A stretch of 51,341 bases of DNA, from positions 1 to 51,341 of the forward strand of contig JAJRUH010000018.1 in assembly GCA_024277895.1 (NCBI GenBank). Direction: 5' to 3'. Shown here in pieces: positions 29,765 to 39,452 of this stretch (the first letter of the stretch is position 1; the number at the start of each line of letters is the position of its first letter). The stretch comes from Bacteroidota bacterium. GTDB taxonomy: Bacteria; Bacteroidota; Bacteroidia; Bacteroidales; JAADGE01. The notes beneath the pieces are model-generated. The model was not told the origin of the DNA. It saw only the letters and a program-made list of their open reading frames with translations, and did not search any database. The position numbers and the translations under genes are program-made.

Positions 29765-30921
29765 ATAAACTTCATGTTTTGTTTCTTGCTTCATGGTATC
29801 CGAATAAATTAAAACCTCAAAACGGAAATTTTATAAAAAGACATGCCGAAGCTGTTTCGGCATTTTGCAAAGTTTCGGTAATTCACGTAAGAGCAAATAT
29901 CCAAAAAGAAAAGTTTATTATTGATATTAATAAAACAGAAAATCTGCACGAATACATTTGTTATTATAAAAAACATACGCTTAATATTCCGTTGATTTCA
30001 CATTTTATTAAAATCAACAAAAAAATAAAAGCATACAAAAAAACATATCGCCTTATTTCCGAAAAACAGGAAAAAATTAACATTATACATTTAAACGTTA
30101 TGCTTCCTGCCGGAATTTATGCTTTGGTTTTAAAAAAGAAATACAAAATTCCTTATGTCATAACGGAACATTGGACAAAATTTTTAAATCCTTCGGAATT
30201 TTCTTCTTCCGAAAAAAAGATAATCAGAAAAATTGCAAAAAATTCTTCCGGAATTTGTCCGGTTTCCGAAAATTTAAAACAAAATTTAATAAATTTTGAA
30301 ATAAACGGAAACTTTGCGGTAATTCCGAATGTTGTAAATGCAAATATTTTTTATCCCGAAACAAAAGAAACAAAGCATAAAATCGTCAAAATACTTCATA
30401 TTTCGCATCTTGACGACAAGCATAAAAACATAAGCGGAATTTTAAACGTTATTAAGAAATTAAGTTCTGAAAGGGGTGATTTTACAATAACAATTTCCGG
30501 GAACAGAAATTTAGAACAACATAAAAAATATGCGAAAAAAATAGGTATTCCGGAAAATATTATTTCATTTGAAGGAGAGAAAACATCCGAAGAAGTTGCA
30601 GAATCAATGCGAAAACATGATATTTTTGTAATGTTCAGCAATTATGAAAATTTACCTTGCGTAATTTCGGAAGCCCACATGTGCGGAATACCGGTAATTA
30701 GTTCGGATGTCGGCGGTGTGTCAGAAATGATTGACAAAGATAACGGAATTTTAACCGAAAAAGGCAACGAAAAAGACTTCAAAGAAAAACTTTCTTTAAT
30801 GATTGATAATATTGAAAAATATTCTCCCCTTCTGATTTCAATAAAAGCACAAAACAGATACGGGTATGAAACCGTCGCAAAGAAATATTTAACCTTGTAT
30901 GAAAAAATACTTAATAAATAA
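29761..30921 (+). CDS. Glycosyltransferase family 4
   Basis: FLASWYPNKLKPQNGNFIKRHAEAV; HDIFVMFSNYENLPCVISEAHMCGIPVISSDVGGVSEMI; ATGA overlap with upstream ORF. Confidence 0.92.
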   Translation: MNKLHVLFLASWYPNKLKPQNGNFIKRHAEAVSAFCKVSVIHVRANIQKEKFIIDINKTENLHEYICYYKKHTLNIPLISHFIKINKKIKAYKKTYRLISEKQEKINIIHLNVMLPAGIYALVLKKKYKIPYVITEHWTKFLNPSEFSSSEKKIIRKIAKNSSGICPVSENLKQNLINFEINGNFAVIPNVVNANIFYPETKETKHKIVKILHISHLDDKHKNISGILNVIKKLSSERGDFTITISGNRNLEQHKKYAKKIGIPENIISFEGEKTSEEVAESMRKHDIFVMFSNYENLPCVISEAHMCGIPVISSDVGGVSEMIDKDNGILTEKGNEKDFKEKLSLMIDNIEKYSPLLISIKAQNRYGYETVAKKYLTLYEKILNK

Positions 30922-30924
30922 AGT

Positions 30925-32211
30925 GTGATACGTAACATTTTAAATACTGTTTTTGTGCGAGTTTTTAATGCTGCAATTACTCTTATAATTGTTATAATCA
31001 ACTCAAACGTAATAGGTGCCGAAGGAATGGGAACCGTCAGCCTTATTATTCTTGCCGTTTCAATTTTTATTTTGATAACCGGCTTTGTATCAGGGGCTTT
31101 GGTGTATTTTGTCCCACGAGAAAATAATTTTTATTTAGTTTTTATTTCTTGGAGTTGGACAATAATTTCTTTTGTTTTATTTTTTATTTTTATGTTATAT
31201 GTTCCTATTGTTCCCGAAAAATACATTATTCACGTTTCCGCACTTTCTTTAATTTTTGCCGGTTCAAATATTCATGAAAAAATCTTAACCGGAAAAGAAA
31301 AAATTACCTCCGTAAATATTATTGCTTTAGTTCGTGTTTTGCTGTTAATTATTTCTTTGTCTGTTTTATATTTTTACTTTCATCAAAAATCCGTAATTTC
31401 ATATATTTATTCCTTATATATTTCATATTCTTCGGGGTTTTTATTCTCTGTTTTTTTTGTTAAAAAATACATAAATCCGGAAAAGCCGAAAAACATTTTT
31501 CCTTTATTTAAACGGGTAATAAAATTAAGTTCGTATAACGCTTTCGGAAATATCGTTCAAAAACTTAACTATCGATTAAGCTATTATTTAATTGAATATT
31601 TTTTAGGAATAAAAGCTTTAGGGCAATTTTCGGTTGCGGTTCAAATAAGTGAAAGTACGCTGATAATAAGCAGGAGTATTGCTTTTGTTCATTATTCTAA
31701 AATTTCTAATCTGAAAAACAAGTTAAAAAGTATAAAAATTACGAAATCTTTAATCAAACTTACTTTCATTATCTCGGCATTGATTATTTTTGTTTTGTCC
31801 GTTATTCCCTCCGGAACGTATTCTTTTGTCTTCGGAAAAGAATTTCCGAAAATAAATTCAAACATTTTAAGTCTGTCTTTCGGAATAGTTTTTCTTTCCG
31901 TAACAATGATTTTCAGCTCATATTTTGCCGGTATCGGAAAGCATTATTACAATACATATTCTTCCCTTGCCGGATTTTTTATTACTGTTTTGCTCGGGTT
32001 TATATTAATTCCGGAATTTAAACTTCTCGGAGCCGGACTTACGGCAAGTTTTTCCTATACATCTTCTCTTTTGTTTCAATTCTTTTTAATGAAGAAACAC
32101 GAAAAAATAAAAATACAAGATTTATTCATAAAAAAAGAAGACATAAAATTATTTAAAGATGTTGTTTTCTCCGGAATTTTAAAACCGCACAAACAAAACA
32201 ACGGCACCTAA
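30925..32211 (+). CDS. Polysaccharide flippase, Wzx/MATE-like (GTG start)
   Basis: Multi-TM ORF of ~430 aa in a glycan cluster; LILAVSIFILITGFVSGALVYFVPRE; SYLIEYFLGIKALGQFSVAVQISE. Confidence 0.82.
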   Translation: MIRNILNTVFVRVFNAAITLIIVIINSNVIGAEGMGTVSLIILAVSIFILITGFVSGALVYFVPRENNFYLVFISWSWTIISFVLFFIFMLYVPIVPEKYIIHVSALSLIFAGSNIHEKILTGKEKITSVNIIALVRVLLLIISLSVLYFYFHQKSVISYIYSLYISYSSGFLFSVFFVKKYINPEKPKNIFPLFKRVIKLSSYNAFGNIVQKLNYRLSYYLIEYFLGIKALGQFSVAVQISESTLIISRSIAFVHYSKISNLKNKLKSIKITKSLIKLTFIISALIIFVLSVIPSGTYSFVFGKEFPKINSNILSLSFGIVFLSVTMIFSSYFAGIGKHYYNTYSSLAGFFITVLLGFILIPEFKLLGAGLTASFSYTSSLLFQFFLMKKHEKIKIQDLFIKKEDIKLFKDVVFSGILKPHKQNNGT

Positions 32212-33489
32212 TTTAATTTGGTCTTTTGTTTTCAAAGTTTGTTTTTTAACCTTTTTTTTGTTTACAACAACCCCGTTTGTACTTCCCAAATCCTGAATTA
32301 CAAACTCTTGGCTTTGTTTGTTAATAATAGCGTGATTTCCGGAAACCGTAGCATCCGGAATAACAATGTCGTTATCCGGATTTCGTCCGATTCTGATTAA
32401 GTGCTTTTCAAAAAAATACGTTTTATTCAGCCCTTTTCCTTTAATATTTATTTCAATAGGTTTAACAACAATAACCGGTTCAATATCGGGTGTCTCCGAA
32501 TTGATTATATCTTTTTTATTTCTGTATTTTTTATTTTTAGCCAGTAAAAACAAGGTAATTAACAACAAAACAGACGAAAAGATTGTCAGATAGATTTCTT
32601 TCCCTGAAAACTTTTGTTGTTCCGGTTTTTTTATTGTAAAACTTTGTGAAATTCGATTATAAGAAATTTTTATTTGTACTTCTGCTTTATTTTCAGTTAC
32701 CCGAAATATTATACTTTTTAAATTCGATTTCGTGTTTTGTGTTTCCAAAGAAATGTCTTCTTTATAGCGTTCTAATATTTTTTTAAAGTCCCTGTTTTTA
32801 GAACTTTGTGTGTACATTCCTCCGGAATTCATACAAATATCAATAAGTTTATCTTCAATTTCTTTTTTCAGAAGTTTTGTTTGCAGTATATAAATCGGAG
32901 CAGGCACCTTTTTTTGCATTCCCGTACAAAAATTCAGTTCAAAATCTTCAAAATTACCGATTATTATAATTCCTGTACTTTTCAATTCCGAATTTTCGGA
33001 AAATAATTCATCCTGTATAGCTTTTTGATAATTACAATTATCATTTTGTAATAATCCGGGTGTCTTATTTTCTAAATAACTTATAAAAAAACTTTTATTT
33101 TTACTGAATACCGGACTTAAATATTGTATTACTGTTTTTCCCTTTTTTGTTTTATACATTATTCCGACATTAAGCATATCGTTTTTTTTCAACCCTTTAA
33201 TTTCCTTCGACAGCTCTTTTCTTAATTTTTCATAATCAAAATCGGGAAGTAAATACAGCAGCCTTTTGTCCTGTTTTATTTTTGTGAACGGAATGTCCGA
33301 AGCAGCAAATTGTATTTTTTTATTATTCTCATAAATTGATAATTTGCTTGTATCTGTTTTTTTTTCGGCTTTTATTATCATTTCTATTTTAGGAAATCCG
33401 GAATTATCAATCTTTATGATTTTTATCTCTTTTTGTGCAAGTAACTGAACGGGTATTAATACTGCAAAAAATAAGGTTTTAAGCTTCAT
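32179..33489 (-). CDS. Signal peptide + extracytoplasmic domain + TM + C-terminal FHA domain protein
   Basis: FHA motif LIRIGRNPDNDIVIPDATVSGNHAIINKQSQEFVIQDLGSTNGVVVN; TM IYLTIFSSVLLLITLFLLA. Confidence 0.9.
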   Translation of the reverse strand: MKLKTLFFAVLIPVQLLAQKEIKIIKIDNSGFPKIEMIIKAEKKTDTSKLSIYENNKKIQFAASDIPFTKIKQDKRLLYLLPDFDYEKLRKELSKEIKGLKKNDMLNVGIMYKTKKGKTVIQYLSPVFSKNKSFFISYLENKTPGLLQNDNCNYQKAIQDELFSENSELKSTGIIIIGNFEDFELNFCTGMQKKVPAPIYILQTKLLKKEIEDKLIDICMNSGGMYTQSSKNRDFKKILERYKEDISLETQNTKSNLKSIIFRVTENKAEVQIKISYNRISQSFTIKKPEQQKFSGKEIYLTIFSSVLLLITLFLLAKNKKYRNKKDIINSETPDIEPVIVVKPIEINIKGKGLNKTYFFEKHLIRIGRNPDNDIVIPDATVSGNHAIINKQSQEFVIQDLGSTNGVVVNKKKVKKQTLKTKDQIKLGAVVLFVRF

Positions 33490-33641
33490 ATGATATAATA
33501 TTATTTAACAAAGTTAAAATTTTTATTCCGAATTGTTTTGGCTTTAAAAATTTTAACGATACCTTTAATCGGCAATTTAATCATAAACGGAAAAACAATA
33601 TCACACAAAAACAACTAATCGAAATTAAACAATGTAATTTA

Positions 33642-33883
33642 GGGCTTGCTGAAAAGCTCAGATGTGCGTCTATTTTGGATTTTGTAAGATGTAGATGTAT
33701 ATAAATACTTCAAATTGAACAAAATACAAAAGAGATGTGCAGCTGAGCAGCAAAAATTCGGTAGTTTTATCAAAATAAGCGCAAGGGTTTCAAGATGTTT
33801 CATTCAAAAACTTTGCACTTTATCACAAAAATACAAGTATAAAGTATTGAATTACAATATATTTAGCGTTTTTCAGCAAGCCC
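33642..33883. mobile_element. Transposase-less inverted-repeat element, copy B
   Basis: Same termini and 242-bp length as copy C; about a dozen differences by hand alignment. Confidence 0.88.
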
Positions 33884-33936
33884 GAATTTATATTTCTCTC
33901 CGGTTATGCAAAAAGTTATTTTAGAAATATTCTAAA

Positions 33937-34668
33937 ATGATTTTCCGGAAAAAATTATTATTGAAAAAATTAAATAAAATGGATTTATACGGTAAAAAAT
34001 CAAAAAGTATTCCGCAAAAACTGATTATTATCGGTTTAGAGTTAATTTTATTATATTTTGCATATTACATCCTGTTTAATAAGGGCGGAACAGAAATTTA
34101 CAAGCGTTTCGGAATTGCAATGCCTGAAGGAAATTTATATCGCAGAATAATTATTTTCTGTTTTTCCTTTATTGTTTTTCTGAGAATTACTTTTGCAATG
34201 TTTGTATTCGTTAAAAGACGAATACCGTTTGAAGAAGCAATAAGTATTCCTTTTGCTTTCGCTCTGTATTACATAGGTTTTGCCGTATTCGGTTACGGAA
34301 CGCAAACTCCTGTCGGAATTTTTGACTATTTCGGAGTTGCAGTATTTTTATTCGGTTCATATTTAAATACTTTTTCGGAATATCAAAGATACAAATGGAA
34401 AAAAGACCCGAATAACAAGGGAAAACTCTATACTATAAAACTGTTCAGGCATTCAATGCACATTAATTATTTTGGTGATTTACTGTGGGTTATAGGATAT
34501 TCAATATTAACACTAAATATTTGGTCTGTTTGGATTCCGATTTTATTATTTTTCTTTTTCATATTCTTTAACATTCCGAAATTAGATACTTATTTAGCTG
34601 AAAAGTATAAAACTCAATTTAGTAATTACAAAAAACAAACTAAAAAATTCATTCCTTTTATATACTAA
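33937..34668 (+). CDS. Integral membrane protein, isoprenylcysteine methyltransferase/DUF1295-like
   Basis: Multi-TM; C-terminal HSMHINYFGDLLWVIGYSI...NIPKLDTYLAEKYKTQFSNYKKQTKKFIPFIY resembles this superfamily. Confidence 0.6.
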   Translation: MIFRKKLLLKKLNKMDLYGKKSKSIPQKLIIIGLELILLYFAYYILFNKGGTEIYKRFGIAMPEGNLYRRIIIFCFSFIVFLRITFAMFVFVKRRIPFEEAISIPFAFALYYIGFAVFGYGTQTPVGIFDYFGVAVFLFGSYLNTFSEYQRYKWKKDPNNKGKLYTIKLFRHSMHINYFGDLLWVIGYSILTLNIWSVWIPILLFFFFIFFNIPKLDTYLAEKYKTQFSNYKKQTKKFIPFIY

Positions 34669-34678
34669 AATTTATACT

Positions 34679-35431
34679 ATGAAAATATATAAATCTTTTT
34701 TGTTTTTCGGTATTTTTTCCTTTTTAACCGGAATAACATATTCACAAAATGCAACGGAAATAATAAAAAAAGCCGATAAAAAATTCAGGGGAAATTCGGC
34801 TAAAGCTGAAATGACTATGACAATTGTCCGCCCGACCTGGAAACGAACATTAAAATTCAAAACCTGGGGAAAAGGAAATGATTATTCTTTGGCTTTAATA
34901 ACTTATCCGCCGAAGGAAAAAGGACAAACTTTTTTAAAGCGAAAAAACGAAATGTGGACTTGGAATCCTAAAATTTCTCGCTTAATAAAAATGCCGCCTT
35001 CGCTAATGTCGCAAGGATGGATGGGTTCCGATTACTCAAATGACGATATTTTAAAAGAATCTTCAATCGTAAATGATTATTCTCACAAAATAATAGGGTC
35101 GGAAAAAATTGACGGCATTGATTGTTACAAAATTGAACTGATCCCGAAAGAAGATGCCGTTGTAATTTGGAGAAAACTTATAAAATGGATAAGCAAAGAA
35201 GAATATAATCAAATGAAATCGGAATATTATGATGAAGACGGATATTTGGTTAAAACCGAAATTTCATCATCGGTAAAACTTATGGGTAATAAAAAAATTC
35301 CGACTCATATTGAAATAATTCCGGCAGAAGAGCCGAATCATAAAACAATTGTGGATATAAATTCTATGATTTTTGATATTCCGATTAACGATAACTTTTT
35401 TTCACAGCAAAATATGAAACGTGTAAAATAA
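34679..35431 (+). CDS. Outer-membrane lipoprotein-sorting (LolA-like) periplasmic protein
   Basis: Signal peptide; AEMTMTIVRPTWKRTLKFKTWGKGNDYSLALITYPPKEKGQTFLKRKNEMWTWNPKISRLIKMPPSLMSQGWMGSDYSNDDI. Confidence 0.88.
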   Translation: MKIYKSFLFFGIFSFLTGITYSQNATEIIKKADKKFRGNSAKAEMTMTIVRPTWKRTLKFKTWGKGNDYSLALITYPPKEKGQTFLKRKNEMWTWNPKISRLIKMPPSLMSQGWMGSDYSNDDILKESSIVNDYSHKIIGSEKIDGIDCYKIELIPKEDAVVIWRKLIKWISKEEYNQMKSEYYDEDGYLVKTEISSSVKLMGNKKIPTHIEIIPAEEPNHKTIVDINSMIFDIPINDNFFSQQNMKRVK

Positions 35432-35462
35432 TTATTCTTTCACATTCTGATAAAAAATAAAA

Positions 35463-36683
35463 ATGTCATCTTTTAAAATAGCCCGCAGAAATATTCGGAG
35501 AAATAAACGACGAACCGTAATAACTGCCGCATCAATATTTTTTGCCGTCTTTTTTGCCGTGATTATGCGCTCTATGCAGCTCGGGACTTATACAGAAATG
35601 ATTAAAAATGTTGTTTCTTCCTATACCGGACATATTCAAATACACAAAAAAGGATATTGGAACGATAAAATTATCAATAATACATTTCCCGAAAATACAG
35701 AACTTGAAAAAACGATTGCGAAAATACCCGAAGTTGAAAAAGTTGTCCCGCGTCTCGAAAGTTTTGCCCTTGCTTCTTTCCGTCAACTAACAAAAGGAAG
35801 TATTGTTATCGGCATAAGTCCCGAAAAAGAAAATAATATGACAAAACTTGCCGATAAAGTTATTTCCGGAAATTACCTTTCAAAAACAAACAAAGGTGTT
35901 TTAGTTGCCGAAAAACTTGCATCTTTTTTAAAACTTGGAGTCGGAGATACCATTGTGCTTATGGGACAGGGATATCATGCGGCAACGGCAGCCGGAAAAT
36001 ATCCGGTAAAAGGAATTATTCGTCTCAACGCACCCGATCTTAACAATAAAATCGTTTACATAAATTTGTCGGAAGCACAGGATTTGTATTCTGCACCGAA
36101 TATGTTGAGTTCTCTTTCAATATTACTTAAAAATTCTGACGATATAAAATCTGTTAAAACAGCAATTTCCGATAAAATAAATCCCGAAAATTTTGAGGTT
36201 ATGACTTGGGAGGAAATTCTTCCTGAATTAAAACAAGCAATAGAAAGTGACAATATCAGCGGACAATTTATGCTCGCCATTTTGTATATGATAGTCGGAT
36301 TCGGAGTTTTCGGAACAATTGTTATGATGACCGTCGAAAGAAAAAAAGAATTCGGAATAATGACAGCCGTAGGTATGAAAAAAATAAAACTTGCGGGAAT
36401 TCTTTTTTATGAAACTTTATTACTCGGAATTTTGGGTATTTTATCCGGTTTTGCCGTATCTTTACCTTTAATTCTATATTTCAGCAAAAGCCCCGTACCT
36501 ATAACGGGAGATGTCGGAAACACTTTTAAATCTTTCGGATTCGAGCCGGTTATAGCATTTTCTGTAAATCCGCATTTTATGATTAATCAAATATCGGTTG
36601 TTGTTGTTATTGTTTTAATTGCTTATATTTATCCCTTAAGTTATATTTTAAAAATCAATCCGGTAAAAGCGTTGCGAAACTAA
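35463..36683 (+). CDS. ABC transporter permease (FtsX/LolE type), paralog 1
   Basis: N-terminal ARRNIRRNKRRTVITAASIFFAVFFAVIMRS; GTIVMMTVERKKEFGIMTAVGMKK. Confidence 0.92.
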   Translation: MSSFKIARRNIRRNKRRTVITAASIFFAVFFAVIMRSMQLGTYTEMIKNVVSSYTGHIQIHKKGYWNDKIINNTFPENTELEKTIAKIPEVEKVVPRLESFALASFRQLTKGSIVIGISPEKENNMTKLADKVISGNYLSKTNKGVLVAEKLASFLKLGVGDTIVLMGQGYHAATAAGKYPVKGIIRLNAPDLNNKIVYINLSEAQDLYSAPNMLSSLSILLKNSDDIKSVKTAISDKINPENFEVMTWEEILPELKQAIESDNISGQFMLAILYMIVGFGVFGTIVMMTVERKKEFGIMTAVGMKKIKLAGILFYETLLLGILGILSGFAVSLPLILYFSKSPVPITGDVGNTFKSFGFEPVIAFSVNPHFMINQISVVVVIVLIAYIYPLSYILKINPVKALRN

Positions 36684-36694
36684 AAATTTTTAGT

Positions 36695-37912
36695 ATGATT
36701 ATAAAAGTTGCTTGGCGAAATATTTGGCGAAACAAACGCAGAACTCTGATTACGGCAGCGTCGGTATTTTTTGCTGTTTTTTTCGGCTTAATTATGCGTT
36801 CGATACAAATAGGAACTTTCGGAAACATAACAGACAATCTGGTTTCTTCGTATTCCGGTCATCTTCAAATTCATAAAAAAGGATATTCCGACGAAAAAAT
36901 TCTTAATAATTCTTTTAATTCCGATAAATCATTAATAAATAAATTAAAAACCTTAAAACACGTAAAATATGTTGTTCCCCGGTTAGAATCTTTTGCTTTG
37001 GCTTCTTCCGGAGAACAAACAAAAGGATGTTTCGTTACCGGAATTTCTCCCGACGAAGAAAATTCAATGACAAAACTTTCTGAAAAACTAACTTCCGGAA
37101 AGTATTTGTTAAAAAACGACAAAGGTGCATTAATCGGAGATAAATTAGCTTCTTTTTTAAAAATAGGGATAAATGACACAATTGTTTTAATCGGACAAGG
37201 ATACCATTCTGTTTCCGCAGCCGGGAAATATCCCGTAAGAGGCATTTTACATTTTCCTTCTCCGAAATTAAACAGCAGTTTGGCATATATTTCATTAAAA
37301 GAAGCCCGAAAATTATATTCTGCAGAGAATAAATTAACAGGTATTGCCGTATTACTTGATTCCGATAAAAACACTTCTTCGATAAAAGCCGAAATAAAAA
37401 ACATCATTAATCTTAATGAATATGAAGTCCGGGATTGGGGAGAAATTATGCCGGAATTAAAAGAGCTTATTCAGTCAAAAAGCGTAAGCAGCTATGTAAT
37501 GTTAGGATTGCTGTATATGATTGTAGGATTCGGAATGTTGGGAACAATAATTATGATGATTGCCGAACGAAAAAAAGAATTCGGGTTATTAGTTTCCGTA
37601 GGAATGAAAAAAACAAAACTTGCGTTAACGGTTTTTACGGAAACTGTTTTTCTCGGTTTTACCGGATTGCTTGCCGGATTTATCGTAAGTTTACCTATTA
37701 TTCTTTATTATTCCGTTCATCCGATATATCTCGGCGGAAAAATCGCCGAAATGTATGAAAAAAACGGATTTGAACCTGTTATTCTTTTTTCATCCGATAC
37801 CGGTTATATAATTGCACAATTTATTATTGTCTTTATTATCTTAATTGTTGCATCTGTTTACCCTGTTATAAAAATATTAAATTTAAATCCCGTTAAAGCT
37901 GTTCGGGACTAA
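36695..37912 (+). CDS. ABC transporter permease (FtsX/LolE type), paralog 2
   Basis: Highly similar to paralog 1 (WRNIWRNKRRTLITAASVFFAVFFGLIMRS...SSYSGHLQIHKKGY). Confidence 0.92.
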   Translation: MIIKVAWRNIWRNKRRTLITAASVFFAVFFGLIMRSIQIGTFGNITDNLVSSYSGHLQIHKKGYSDEKILNNSFNSDKSLINKLKTLKHVKYVVPRLESFALASSGEQTKGCFVTGISPDEENSMTKLSEKLTSGKYLLKNDKGALIGDKLASFLKIGINDTIVLIGQGYHSVSAAGKYPVRGILHFPSPKLNSSLAYISLKEARKLYSAENKLTGIAVLLDSDKNTSSIKAEIKNIINLNEYEVRDWGEIMPELKELIQSKSVSSYVMLGLLYMIVGFGMLGTIIMMIAERKKEFGLLVSVGMKKTKLALTVFTETVFLGFTGLLAGFIVSLPIILYYSVHPIYLGGKIAEMYEKNGFEPVILFSSDTGYIIAQFIIVFIILIVASVYPVIKILNLNPVKAVRD

Positions 37913-37928
37913 TCAAAAACCCTTAAAT

Positions 37929-39155
37929 ATGTTAATATCAATTGCTTGGAAAAATATTTGGCGAAATAAACTCAGAAGTGCCGTTGTAATTATCGCCGTA
38001 ACTTTGGGTTTAATCGGCGGAATTATGTCCGTAGGAATTATGTTCGGTTCGTCCGATCAACGCATAAAAGATGCTTTAAACGATTACGTTTCCGAAATAC
38101 AAATACATCATCCGAAATATTCCGAAAACAACGAGGCAAAATATATAATTAAAAATTCGGATAATGCAGAAAAAATAATTTCAGAAATTCCCGGCGTTAA
38201 ATCTGTTTGTTCCAGAATGAAAATTATCGGAATGGCAAATTCTCCGGAAGCTGCCGTCGGAATTGTTATTAACGGTATTAATCCGGAACGCGAAAAAAAA
38301 GTTACGGATATTTACACAAAAATTCCCGACAGTCTCGGAACTTATTTCAAAAACACAAAGCGAAACCCCGTATTAATAAGCTCCAAACTTGCCGAAAAAC
38401 TTAACCTGCATCTTCGCTCAAAAGTTGTATTAACATTTCAGGAAAAAAACGGAACAATGACGGGCGGAGCTTTCAGGGTTTCGGGAATATACAAAACAAA
38501 TAATTCAATGTTTGACGAAACAAATATTTTTGTAAAAAAAGAAGATTTAGCTCGTTTAACGCTGTTTCCGGAAAATACCGCACACGAAATTGCCGTAAGA
38601 ATAACCGACAAAAAACAATTAGAAACAATAAAAGCCGATATTTCAAAAAAATATCCCGATTTATCGGTAATGACCTGGAAAGAGTTACAACCCGATTTAG
38701 CAATGGTAACCGATTTTATGAACCAAATGATGGCAATTTTTATGATAATAATTCTTTCGGCTCTCGGTTTCGGTATCGTAAACACAATGTTAATGGTTGT
38801 TTTGGAAAGAATTAAAGAAATCGGAATGCTTATGGCGGTAGGAATGAATCGTATTCGTGTTTTTACTATGATTATGCTTGAAACCGTATTTCTTTCTGTC
38901 GTGGGCGGCGGAATAGGAATGGCTGTAAGTGCAATACTTTTAAATTATTTCGGACGTGTCGGAATGAGTTTTTCCTCCGTTTCTAAAGGTCTTGAAAGTT
39001 TCGGTTATTCTGCCGTTATTTTTCCGAAAGTTGAAACATCATTTTATTTTATGCTTAGTTTTTTAATTATTCTTACGGGAATTATTGCTTCTGTGTATCC
39101 GGCAATAAAAGCCGTTAAACTAAATCCGGCAGAAGCCGTAAGAACAGATGCTTAA
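37929..39155 (+). CDS. ABC transporter permease (FtsX/LolE type), paralog 3
   Basis: AWKNIWRNKLRSAVVIIAVTLGLIGGIM; MLMVVLERIKEIGMLMAVGMNR. Confidence 0.92.
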   Translation: MLISIAWKNIWRNKLRSAVVIIAVTLGLIGGIMSVGIMFGSSDQRIKDALNDYVSEIQIHHPKYSENNEAKYIIKNSDNAEKIISEIPGVKSVCSRMKIIGMANSPEAAVGIVINGINPEREKKVTDIYTKIPDSLGTYFKNTKRNPVLISSKLAEKLNLHLRSKVVLTFQEKNGTMTGGAFRVSGIYKTNNSMFDETNIFVKKEDLARLTLFPENTAHEIAVRITDKKQLETIKADISKKYPDLSVMTWKELQPDLAMVTDFMNQMMAIFMIIILSALGFGIVNTMLMVVLERIKEIGMLMAVGMNRIRVFTMIMLETVFLSVVGGGIGMAVSAILLNYFGRVGMSFSSVSKGLESFGYSAVIFPKVETSFYFMLSFLIILTGIIASVYPAIKAVKLNPAEAVRTDA

Positions 39156-39231
39156 CATTCACTGTTGGCTATAAGCTGACGGACATTAGCTTTTTACCGA
39201 CCTTTAATTAGATGATTTAATCAATAAAAAC

Positions 39232-39393
39232 ATGAGAGATTTCAGAAAATATACTATTTGGCAAGGCGGGATTAATTTTGTTAAACAAATATATCTTTTT
39301 TCTGAATTTCTTCCTCCGGACGAAAGGTTCGGATTAATAAGTCAAATCAAAAGAGCATCTGTCTCAATACCGTCAAATATTGCAGAAGGATAA
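39232..39393 (+). pseudogene. Truncated four-helix-bundle (S23/IVS-type) protein
   Basis: Translated by hand: MRDFRKYTIWQGGINFVKQIYLFSEFLPPDERFGLISQIKRASVSIPSNIAEG*; ends inside the family's conserved SIPSNIAEG region. Confidence 0.75.
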
Positions 39394-39452
39394 GGCTAAA
39401 AGCCAAAAGCAAACAGCTAAAAGCCAATTAACTAACTAAAAATCATTAAATT

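Noticed and set aside
33715-33924. ORF inside element copy B (also 48284-48535 at copy C)
   Set aside because: Not conserved in frame between copies and overlaps hairpin/TIR sequence; no transposase-like content.
35463-37912. Tandem permeases as an assembly duplication
   Set aside because: Paralogs 1 and 2 differ throughout at the protein level, so this is a genuine old duplication.
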